13,475 bases of DNA, taken from NCBI GenBank assembly GCA_919902965.1, contig CAKKSJ010000512.1, positions 1 through 13,475 on the forward strand, written 5' to 3'. Made by a program: the position numbers and the translations under genes. Source of the DNA: Burkholderiales bacterium (lineage in GTDB: Bacteria; Pseudomonadota; Gammaproteobacteria; Burkholderiales; SG8-39). The notes beneath the pieces were generated by a model. It was not told where the DNA came from. It ran no database searches and saw only the letters and a list, made by a program, of their open reading frames with translations. Of the stretch, positions 1-6,303 are shown piece by piece; positions within the stretch are counted from its first letter, which is position 1, and every line of letters starts with the position of its first letter.

Positions 1-96
1 GCGGGATTCGAAAACGAATTGTATCCTCATCCCGCGCAGTCAGTCCGCCCCCGCCGGGGTTCGCAGACGCTAAGACAGTAAAATAGCGGTCGGGAC

Positions 97-118
97 GCCG
101 CCGCACCGGTGCGGCGGC
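97..118. promoter_or_regulatory. Perfect GC-rich palindrome in the leader of the hemerythrin gene
   Basis: Two 11-bp arms, GCCGCCGCACC and GGTGCGGCGGC, meet without a spacer, so the dyad is perfect and centred between 107 and 108. It ends 23 bp before the hemerythrin ATG at 142. A TAAAAT hexamer at 79-84 could be a -10 box (5 of 6 matches), but I see no good -35. If transcription starts near 90, the palindrome would sit at the 5' end of the mRNA and could fold into a hairpin or bind a dimeric regulator. There is no T-tract, so it is not an intrinsic terminator. The function is unknown. Confidence 0.45.
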
Positions 119-141
119 GGCAGGCACTGGAGAAACGCGCC

Positions 142-564
142 ATGGACTGGATTGCGTGGGACGATACCCTGAAAACCGGACACCCCGGGATGGACGCCGA
201 CCATAGGGAACTGGCCGGGCTGTTCGATCTGCTGCGCGACGCTGTCGAGGGCGGCAAGGGAAAAGCGGCCTGCCTGCAGGTGCTCGACAAGATCATCGGA
301 CACGCACAAGCGCACTTCGATCGGGAACGCGCGTTGATGGCGCAGCATCGTTACCACAAGGCGGATCAGCACGGGGCGGAACATACGATGTTGATTCATC
401 AGGCGCAGGCGCTGAAACTCGGCGTCGAATGCGACTTCGCCGCATCAACAACCGAGCTCGCGGGCTTCCCCGAGGTCTGGCTGGCTTTTCATATCCTGTT
501 CTCGGACAAGGAACTGGCTGAGTTTCTCGCCCGCGCCCACGCGCATCACCCAGACGCGAGATGA
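142..564 (+). CDS. Bacteriohemerythrin, single domain (140 aa)
   Basis: A small cytoplasmic four-helix-bundle protein that binds O2 at a non-haem di-iron site. Members of the family act as oxygen carriers or sensors, or deliver O2 to oxygenases. The full ligand set is visible: H21 in a DHREL context, H58 and E62 (HxxxE), H77 and H81 (HxxEH), and H117 with D122 (HxxxxD). The N-terminus, with WDDTLKTGHPGMDADH, is typical of the family, as is the length. I chose the ATG at 142 because family members begin just before this W-x-x-W segment; an upstream in-frame start at 109 would add 11 Arg-rich residues that fit nothing. No signal peptide or fused signalling domain is present, so it is a free-standing hemerythrin. 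It is apparently monocistronic, since the next gene is on the other strand. Confidence 0.93.
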   Translation: MDWIAWDDTLKTGHPGMDADHRELAGLFDLLRDAVEGGKGKAACLQVLDKIIGHAQAHFDRERALMAQHRYHKADQHGAEHTMLIHQAQALKLGVECDFAASTTELAGFPEVWLAFHILFSDKELAEFLARAHAHHPDAR

Positions 565-721
565 ATTGGCGTGGGAGTGGCGTTAGCGCGAGGTCTGCGG
601 CGACCCCACGCATTTTGGGCTGCTGTTCGATACGGCAAGGGCAGCGCGCGAGCACCATGACCCTGCCCGAGTACCCGCCGCGGCGCGGATCCTTGTTCCA
701 GCACCGCGGCCTGTAAGGCGC

Positions 722-964
722 CTATTGCGTAGTCGTAGTCGTGCTGGTGGCCGCGCTTGCCGCCGGATTGTCGGAACTGGACGAGGCCGCCACCGCCACG
801 GCCGCGACGGCAACTGCAGCGGCAACTATGCCGGCCGTAATTCCTCCGGCCGCTGCTCCGGCTGCACCACCAGCCCCGCCTGAACCGCCGGCGCCACTGG
901 ACTGCGCATATGCGCTGCCTGCCAGGAACAGCGATGCGACCAGAACTGCGAACGCTTTTTTCAT
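722..964 (-). CDS. Small secreted Gly/Ala/Ser/Thr-rich protein (80 aa), YjbE-like in character
   Basis: The ATG at 964 is preceded on the minus strand by AGGGGAG with about 7 nt of spacing, a strong ribosome-binding site. Residues 1-20 form a clean Sec signal peptide: a KK pair, a hydrophobic core, and cleavage likely after AYA and before QSS. The mature 60 residues are low-complexity: a Gly/Ala/Ser stretch, a hydrophobic GIVAAAVAVAAVAVAA segment around 45-60, then SSSSDN and a terminal Thr run ending TTTTTQ. This layout recalls E. coli YjbE, a small exported protein of an exopolysaccharide locus, but no yjbF, yjbG or yjbH partner is next to it. Function is inferred only from resemblance. The repetitive composition means other-strand reading frames stay open here; I treat those as shadows. 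Confidence 0.7.
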   Translation of the reverse strand: MKKAFAVLVASLFLAGSAYAQSSGAGGSGGAGGAAGAAAGGITAGIVAAAVAVAAVAVAASSSSDNPAASAATSTTTTTQ

Positions 965-1443
965 TTACATCTCCCCTAAGAAAATTTCGAGTCCGGCAAT
1001 CTGTCGGCATTGCCCGGGCTGCGTACAACGCAATGAGCGTGCCAATAACCGCCGCTTGCCTCGACAGTCAATACCGGCGCGGCTTTCGGCCCTGTTACCG
1101 GGCGCCAGTGAAATCCGATCGCCGAGGATTTTCGCCCAGACCCGGTGCACGAACGCGAGTCGATGCACACTTGGCGCGCATCGCAATTCAAGATGGATGT
1201 CGGATGCGCAAAATCTGCTGCGCGATCTGCCGCCAAGTCTCTGACATCGCATCGCCTGCAGCGGCAGCCAGATCATGCAGAAAATCCAACACCGGTTCAG
1301 CGCCATTGAGCTCGCGGCTGCGTTCCAGGGGCAAGCGCCCCAGCGTCCAGCATGGCGTTGTTTTCTTTTAAAAACAGGGTGATAAAGCAAGCAGTGCGGC
1401 AGCCAGTCCAAGCCGGTACTGGCGCGCAGCCGGCAGCCCCCGC
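965..1443. other. Long region without a convincing gene
   Basis: Several reading frames stay open because of GC content, including one of 181 codons on the minus strand ending at 965. They are rich in Arg, Cys and Ser, show no recognisable motif and lack good ribosome-binding sites. On the minus strand, TTGACT followed 17 nt later by TTATTG (about 1049-1072) could be a weak promoter for the small secreted protein gene. I see no tRNA, riboswitch or insertion-sequence end. It may be a decayed gene or simply a regulatory spacer. Confidence 0.4.
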
Positions 1444-1463
1444 GGGGTCGGTTTACCGACCCC
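1444..1463. promoter_or_regulatory. Hairpin upstream of nrdJ
   Basis: The arms GGGGTCGG (1444-1451) and CCGACCCC (1456-1463) are perfect complements around a TTTA loop; pairing can extend one more base each side into the loop. An A7 run follows at 1473-1479 on the plus strand, which reads as T7 on the other strand but lies on the wrong side of the hairpin for a minus-strand terminator. It sits about 100 bp before the nrdJ start. It could be a leader structure or an insulating weak terminator; nothing shows which. Confidence 0.35.
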
Positions 1464-1566
1464 CTAATACCAGAAAAAAATATTTTGTGCAGGGCTGCAA
1501 TTGACCCCAATTTGTAGTATGCTGATCACACATTACCACAAGATTACATTATAAGGTATTGATAAC

Positions 1567-4449
1567 ATGGACATTACAAAAAAAGAAAACAAGGCGGCCA
1601 GCCTCGTTGCTCACTCCCTCCCGGATCAAATAATCAGCCGCGAAGTACTGCTGGAGAAATACGCGAAGGGCACCGAGACCAGCATTACCGATGTACGCGC
1701 GCGCATCGCGCATGCGCTCGCTGCAGTTGAACCTGAAGACAAGCGTGCGCATTGGGAAAAGCGTTTTATGCAGGCGATGGAGGCCGGCTTCATTCCCGCC
1801 GGCCGCATCATGTCGGCCGCCGGCATTCAGATGCAGGCAACCTTGATCAACTGTTTCGTGCAGCCGGTGGGCGATTCGATTTCCGAGATCGTCGACAACA
1901 AGCCTGGCATTTACACCGCCTTGCAGCAGGCGGCGGAAACCATGCGCCGCGGCGGCGGCGTCGGTTACGATTTTTCTTCGATCCGCCCCAAGGGATCGGA
2001 AGTCAAAGGCACGCACTCGCGCGCGAGCGGACCGGTATCCTATATGCGCGTGTTCGACCGCTCCTGCGAGACGGTGGAATCGGCGGGCTCGCGCCGCGGC
2101 GCGCAAATGGGCGTGCTGCGCTGTGATCATCCCGACGTGGAGGAGTTCATCCACGCCAAGGATCGCGGCGACCTGTCCAATTTCAATATTTCCGTGGGTG
2201 TTACCGACGCCTTCATGCAGGCGGTGGAGAGCGACCAGGACGCGGAACTCGCGCACAAGGCGCGCCCGCACCAGGAATTCCTGGACGACGGCGGCTATCA
2301 GCGCGAGGACGGATTGTGGGTGTACCGCAAGCTGCGCGCGCGCGAGTTGTGGGATCAGATCATGCGCTCGACCTACGATCACGCCGAGCCGGGCATTCTG
2401 TTCCTGGACCGCATGAACCGCGACAACAACCTCAATTACTGCGAGACCATCGAGGCGACCAATCCCTGCGCCGAACAGCCTCTGCCTCCCTACGGCTGCT
2501 GCTGCCTGGGTTCGATCAACCTGACCAATTTCGTCGCCGCCCCGTTTACCGAACAGGCCGCCTTCGACTACGAGCGCTTCGGCGCGACCGTCGAAACTTC
2601 GGTACGCATGCTCGATAACGTGCTCGACGCGACCGCCTGGCCGCTGCCGCAGCAGCAGGAAGAGGCGATGAACAAACGCCGCGTCGGCTTGGGTTACACC
2701 GGCCTGGGCGATGCGCTGATCATGCTATGCCAGCGCTACGACACCGAAACCGCGCGCGCGACCGCGTCCAGGATATCCGAGGTCATGCGCGATTACGCCT
2801 ATCGCGCCTCGAGCAATCTCGCGCGCGAGCGCGGCGCCTTCCCGCTGTTCAATGCCGACATGTATTTGTCGGGCACCAGCTTTGCCACGCGCCTGCCGGC
2901 CGAAGTCAAGGCGCTGATCAGGAAGCAGGGCCTGCGCAACAGCCATCTGCTGTCCATCGCGCCCACCGGCACCATCAGCCTCGCCTTCGCCGACAACGCC
3001 TCTAACGGCATAGAGCCGCCCTTCTCCTGGACCTACACGCGCAAGAAACGCATGGCCGACGGCACGCTGCAGGAGTTTGCAGTCGAAGATTACGCCTGGC
3101 GCCTGTATCACCACATGGTCGCGACCGGCGACCTGCCGGCTTCAGCCAGCGGCGCCGACGCCCTGCCTGATTATTTCGTCACTGCACTCGCGATCTCGGC
3201 AGCCGCCCACGAAGCGATGGTAGCGGCAGTCGCGCCTTATGTCGACACCAGCATTTCGAAAACGGTCAATGTCCCGGAGAACTATCCGTACGAGGATTTC
3301 CAGGGCCTGTACATGGCCGCATGGAAATCCGGGCTCAAGGGCCTGGCGACCTACCGCCCCAACAGCGTACTCGGCTCGGTGCTGTCGGTGGACAGTCCCC
3401 TGGCCAAGCTGCCGCAGGACTTCGTCTCCAGCGACGTCAACCGCCGCATCGAGATCAAGGCCGTGCCCGAACCCGTGCTCGCCAGCCTGCGCTGGCCGGG
3501 CAGGCCCAAGCTCGCCGAAGGCAATCCGTCCTGGACTTACATGATCGAACATCCACACGGGCACTTCGCTCTGTTCGTGGGTCATGTGGAAAACGGTACG
3601 CCGCATCCCTTCGAAGTCTGGGTCAACGGCAGCGAGCAGCCGCGCGGCCTGGGCGCGGTGGCGAAGACGCTATCGATGGACATGCGCGCCGACGATCCGG
3701 CTTGGCTGCGGCTGAAGCTCGACACCCTGGCGAAGACCCTGGGCGACGACGCATTCGACATGCCGTTTCCGCCGCATGGCGAATTGAAGCCCATGCCCAG
3801 CGTGACTTCCGCCGTGGCGCAACTGGTGCGCTGGCGCTGCGAACGCCTGGGCGCGCTGCCCGAAGTGAAGCACGGGCAAGTGCTCGACGCGATGTTCAGC
3901 CTGAAAGAGCCCAAGACCGGCGCGGACGGCACCATGTCCTGGACAGTGGACGTACTCAACCCCGGCACGCGCGACGACTTCGTGCTCGGTTTGAAGGAAA
4001 TCACTCTGCCCGACGGCGTGACCCGGCCCTATTCGATGTGGCTGTCGGGTGAATATCCGCGCGCGCTCGACGGGCTGTGCAAAATCCTGTCGCTGGACAT
4101 GCGCGTTGTCGACCCGGCCTGGATCGGCATGAAGCTGCGCAAGCTGCTCAACTACCCCGAGCCGCTGGGCGATTTCCTGGCGTTCACGCCGGGCAGCCGC
4201 AAACAGCAGAACTGGCCTTCGACCGTATCCTATCTCGCGCGCCTGATCATTCACCGCTACGCCATGCTGGGCCTCCTGACCGAGGAGGGCATGCCGGTGC
4301 AGACCATGGGCATCCTCGAGACGCCGGAGCGCGGCGCCGCGCCGCATATGAAAGGCGCGCGCTGCCCCGAGTGCGGCAACTACGCCGTGATCAAAAAAGA
4401 CGGCTGTGACTTTTGCAGCGCCTGCGGATATGTGGGAGTGTGCGGGTAG
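1567..4449 (+). CDS. nrdJ: Adenosylcobalamin-dependent class II ribonucleotide reductase (960 aa)
   Basis: It reduces ribonucleotides to deoxyribonucleotides with a cobalamin-derived radical, so it works with or without oxygen. The active-site block is clear: C96 (INCF), RRGGGVG at 127-133, N299/C301/E303 in NPCAEQPL with C301 the likely thiyl-radical cysteine, and C312 as its redox partner inside an unusual C311-C312-C313 triplet. A PTGT loop follows at 466-469. After about residue 600 come two related TSCPD-like segments (680-724 and 820-863), each with a W-x-x-G-x-x-P...SxDMR...DPAW pattern. The C-terminus is a zinc ribbon with cysteines at 933, 936, 947, 950, 953 and 959; it likely carries the shuttling thiols. 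No N-terminal ATP-cone is seen. An AAGG at 1553-1556 precedes the ATG. The gene is monocistronic. Its 3' end lies 29 bp from the transposon-like end. Confidence 0.95.
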   Translation: MDITKKENKAASLVAHSLPDQIISREVLLEKYAKGTETSITDVRARIAHALAAVEPEDKRAHWEKRFMQAMEAGFIPAGRIMSAAGIQMQATLINCFVQPVGDSISEIVDNKPGIYTALQQAAETMRRGGGVGYDFSSIRPKGSEVKGTHSRASGPVSYMRVFDRSCETVESAGSRRGAQMGVLRCDHPDVEEFIHAKDRGDLSNFNISVGVTDAFMQAVESDQDAELAHKARPHQEFLDDGGYQREDGLWVYRKLRARELWDQIMRSTYDHAEPGILFLDRMNRDNNLNYCETIEATNPCAEQPLPPYGCCCLGSINLTNFVAAPFTEQAAFDYERFGATVETSVRMLDNVLDATAWPLPQQQEEAMNKRRVGLGYTGLGDALIMLCQRYDTETARATASRISEVMRDYAYRASSNLARERGAFPLFNADMYLSGTSFATRLPAEVKALIRKQGLRNSHLLSIAPTGTISLAFADNASNGIEPPFSWTYTRKKRMADGTLQEFAVEDYAWRLYHHMVATGDLPASASGADALPDYFVTALAISAAAHEAMVAAVAPYVDTSISKTVNVPENYPYEDFQGLYMAAWKSGLKGLATYRPNSVLGSVLSVDSPLAKLPQDFVSSDVNRRIEIKAVPEPVLASLRWPGRPKLAEGNPSWTYMIEHPHGHFALFVGHVENGTPHPFEVWVNGSEQPRGLGAVAKTLSMDMRADDPAWLRLKLDTLAKTLGDDAFDMPFPPHGELKPMPSVTSAVAQLVRWRCERLGALPEVKHGQVLDAMFSLKEPKTGADGTMSWTVDVLNPGTRDDFVLGLKEITLPDGVTRPYSMWLSGEYPRALDGLCKILSLDMRVVDPAWIGMKLRKLLNYPEPLGDFLAFTPGSRKQQNWPSTVSYLARLIIHRYAMLGLLTEEGMPVQTMGILETPERGAAPHMKGARCPECGNYAVIKKDGCDFCSACGYVGVCG

Positions 4450-4478
4450 CAGAAATGGTGATTCCACCCGGGCCCCCG

Positions 4479-4530
4479 TGTGAGTTACACCATAAGCTGC
4501 AAGTTCTAACAGCATAAGTTGCAAGTTGAG
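4479..4530. mobile_element. Candidate Tn7-like transposon end (one end only)
   Basis: The block starts TGT-GAGTT and then carries two 22-bp repeats head to tail. That is the layout of Tn7-family ends: a terminal TGT, an 8-bp terminus, then TnsB-binding sites. Each repeat reads ACA-n2-ATAAG-n4-AAGTT, close in form to Tn7 sites (ACA..ATAG....AAACT) and to the ACACCCATAA sites of CRISPR-associated Tn7-like elements, as I remember them. The element would extend rightwards, with CCCCG (4474-4478) as the presumed 5-bp target duplication. The opposite end and the tns genes are not in the window, so size and activity are unknown. It could be a relic. The call is an inference from layout. Confidence 0.55.
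4487..4530. repeat. Two tandem 22-bp direct repeats (putative TnsB sites)
   Basis: Unit 1 is 4487-4508 and unit 2 is 4509-4530. They agree at 17 of the first 19 positions (ACA-nC-ATAAG-yTGC-AAGTT) and diverge only in the last three bases. The period of 22 bp is two turns of the helix, as expected for tandem binding by one protein. A weak third match may lie near 4546-4560 (TAAAAGGTGAAACC), but I would not rely on it. Confidence 0.75.
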
Positions 4531-4579
4531 GCCGCCGGCGCTAGCTAAAAGGTGAAACCTACGACACGCTGCGCTCTTT

Positions 4580-4618
4580 GGGCAGGTCTCCCAGACGAGG
4601 GACCTGCCCTTTGTTTTT
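4580..4618 (+). terminator. Intrinsic terminator or attenuator just before the MBL/TM/SIR2 operon
   Basis: The arms GGGCAGGTC (4580-4588) and GACCTGCCC (4601-4609) are perfect complements around a 12-nt loop, followed by TTTGTTTTT at 4610-4618. The T-tract is on the plus strand only. It lies 31 bp past the transposon-like end and only 25 bp before the first gene of the operon. It could stop read-through from nrdJ, or regulate the operon by attenuation, since there is little room for a promoter after it. Confidence 0.8.
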
Positions 4619-4643
4619 GGGTGAATAGTTGGCGGAGCGACGC

Positions 4644-5504
4644 ATGCAGCTAAAGATATTCAACGTAGAGCACGGCGCGTGTGCGATGGTCCAGCCGCCT
4701 GCCGGCCTCGGTGCACTGGCGACACTTGGGCCGCTGGCGGTCATCGACTGTGGCGACAACACCTCAACGGGTTGGACTCCAAGCACTTACATTCGGAATC
4801 ATCTGCGGCGAACGCAAATAGACTACTTGTTTGTCACAAATGCGGACCAGGACCACGTAAGCGACTTGGACGGCATAGTTTCAAGCGGAATAAATGTCAA
4901 CGTTTTATACAGGAACCCGACGCCTGATGCTGCAATCCTACGAATCATCAAGGAGGCCGGCGGTCCCTTGACGTCCGACATGGAGCAGTTTCTGGCGCTC
5001 CATGGACGCCCCGCGCTCCCCGCAGGTTTTCCGACCTACGCCGGACTGAAGGGCATTACTTATGCGGTGTTCTACAACCAGTTTCCGGATTTCATTGATA
5101 CAAATAACCTCAGCTTGGCCGTATTCCTGCGCTATGCCGGATTCAAAATATTGTTTCCTGGTGACCTCGAAGTGGCTGGTTGGCAGAAGTTACTGGAGAA
5201 CCCCGCATTTGTCGCGGAACTTCGCGGTACCAATATTCTCGTGGCCTCGCACCACGGACGTGAAAGCGGACTCTGCACTGACATTTTCGATTATTTCACA
5301 CCGCAAGCTGTGGTTATCTCGGATGACAGCCATCAGTACGACACTCAGGACACGGTAGCTACGTACAGCTATTACGTGAGTGGCGACGGTATCGCCATCC
5401 AGGGGAGCACGACGCGCAGGCGAGTATTGACTACCCGAAGCGATGGAAACATTCTTTTTCGCGTAGGCTCCGAAAGCTACACGGTGGAAACGGAGCACGG
5501 ATAG
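4644..5504 (+). CDS. Metallo-beta-lactamase-fold protein, ComEC C-terminal-like (286 aa)
   Basis: The fold resembles the MBL domain of the ComEC/Rec2 DNA-uptake protein and stand-alone relatives, metal-dependent hydrolases or nucleases. Visible in order: an N-terminal strand with a VEHGAC turn (8-13), VIDCGDN (33-39), the metal-binding loop T65-N66-A67-D68-Q69-D70-H71, the strand FPGDLE at 171-176 with D174, SHHG at 202-205 and a late SDDSH with H230. The usual first His of HxHxDH is missing (N66 in its place), as in some ComEC-like members, so metal binding may differ. The ATG at 4644 has GGAG 6 nt upstream; a TTG 15 nt earlier is less likely. No signal peptide or membrane segment, so cytoplasmic. 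It ends 2 nt before the next gene: one operon. Substrate unknown. Confidence 0.85.
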   Translation: MQLKIFNVEHGACAMVQPPAGLGALATLGPLAVIDCGDNTSTGWTPSTYIRNHLRRTQIDYLFVTNADQDHVSDLDGIVSSGINVNVLYRNPTPDAAILRIIKEAGGPLTSDMEQFLALHGRPALPAGFPTYAGLKGITYAVFYNQFPDFIDTNNLSLAVFLRYAGFKILFPGDLEVAGWQKLLENPAFVAELRGTNILVASHHGRESGLCTDIFDYFTPQAVVISDDSHQYDTQDTVATYSYYVSGDGIAIQGSTTRRRVLTTRSDGNILFRVGSESYTVETEHG

Positions 5505-5506
5505 CC

Positions 5507-6289
5507 ATGGACTGGGGCTGGATTGCGCGATTGTTCGACCCATACGAGCGTCAGGCCAGAATCGCCCCGGCGCTCCTAATGAGCCTCCCAGTCATTGTGA
5601 CGGCGGGTGCCTGGTTTCCCGCGGTATTCGCCGGCGCGCAACTCGCGTCGGGAAGCATCGCCGCCTACTTGGGCATTGCAATAATTGCGACATTGGCCCG
5701 GGACGCCGGAAAGCGCGTGGAGCCGACACTATTCAAGAGCTGGGGCGGCACCCCGACAACCATGTTACTCAGGCACCTGGACTCCACCTTGGACGTAACG
5801 ACCAAATTGCGAATTCATGCGCTTCTCGGTGCCCGCGTCCCTGGAATTCACCTGCCAACGGCCGAGGATGAGGCACGTTCACCGGAAGCCGCAGACGAGG
5901 TTTATGCCTCAGCGATTGCGTGGCTTCGTGAGCGCACGCGCGAAGCGAAGAAGTTTCCTCTCGTTCTGACGGAAAACATCGGCTACGGCTTTCGCCGCAA
6001 CACGTTCGGTATTCGGGGCGCCGCCCTTTGGGTAACGATGGGTACCCTTGCCCTGAATATTATAAGTGTCGGGTGGACGGTTGGCTTAAACCTGTCGCAA
6101 GTTTCGGCTCCAAAGGTTTTGGCCATCGGTATTGCGGTGGCATTGTTGGCGTTTTGGATTGGCCTTGTTCGTGAATCGTGGGTCAAAGAAGCCGCATTTG
6201 CCTATGCCCATAGATTGCTTGCTGCCTGCGATAGCCCGTTTCTAGCGGAAAACGCTAGCCCGAAGGCTCGAACCAAAAAGACCGCTTGA
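5507..6289 (+). CDS. Four-helix integral membrane protein of unknown function (260 aa)
   Basis: I do not recognise the family with certainty. The start at 5507 follows the upstream stop by 2 nt, pointing to translational coupling. The N-terminus MDWGWIARLFDPYERQARIAP is amphipathic and precedes a membrane hairpin at about 21-43 and 47-64. A cytoplasm-like charged region of about 105 residues follows (65-170), with several Arg/Lys/Glu clusters. A second membrane hairpin lies at about 172-194 and 203-221. The C-terminal tail is soluble and basic, ending in KARTKKTA. Two membrane hairpins around a soluble domain fit either a membrane-perturbing effector (compare the 2-TM SLATT effectors of signalling-based defence systems) or an anchor for its partners. 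That role is inference only. The downstream SIR2 gene begins within 15 nt of its stop. Confidence 0.8.
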   Translation: MDWGWIARLFDPYERQARIAPALLMSLPVIVTAGAWFPAVFAGAQLASGSIAAYLGIAIIATLARDAGKRVEPTLFKSWGGTPTTMLLRHLDSTLDVTTKLRIHALLGARVPGIHLPTAEDEARSPEAADEVYASAIAWLRERTREAKKFPLVLTENIGYGFRRNTFGIRGAALWVTMGTLALNIISVGWTVGLNLSQVSAPKVLAIGIAVALLAFWIGLVRESWVKEAAFAYAHRLLAACDSPFLAENASPKARTKKTA

Positions 6290-6303
6290 AAGGCGAAGTC
6301 AGC

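Noticed and set aside
6..19. ATTCG-AAAA-CGAAT inverted repeat at the left edge
   Set aside because: Only 5-bp arms, and the context is cut by the window edge, so it is not worth a call.
965..1510. 181-codon open frame on the minus strand
   Set aside because: Arg/Cys/Ser-rich with no motif and no good ribosome-binding site; it stays open because of GC content and runs into the leader of the small secreted gene.
1371..1566. Cobalamin riboswitch or NrdR boxes before nrdJ
   Set aside because: I looked for the B12-box pattern and for paired NrdR-type repeats and found neither at a usable match.
1549..2382. 277-codon open frame antisense to the 5' part of nrdJ
   Set aside because: Same shadow pattern, and it overlaps the conserved NrdJ domain entirely.
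3670..4524. 284-codon open frame antisense to nrdJ
   Set aside because: His/Arg/Ala-rich product typical of the antisense shadow of a GC-rich gene; nrdJ is certain in this region.
5059..5070. CTTATGCGGTGT as a possible inverted TnsB site (other transposon end)
   Set aside because: It lies inside the MBL gene, has no AACTTGC part, no second site and no terminal ACA; most likely chance.
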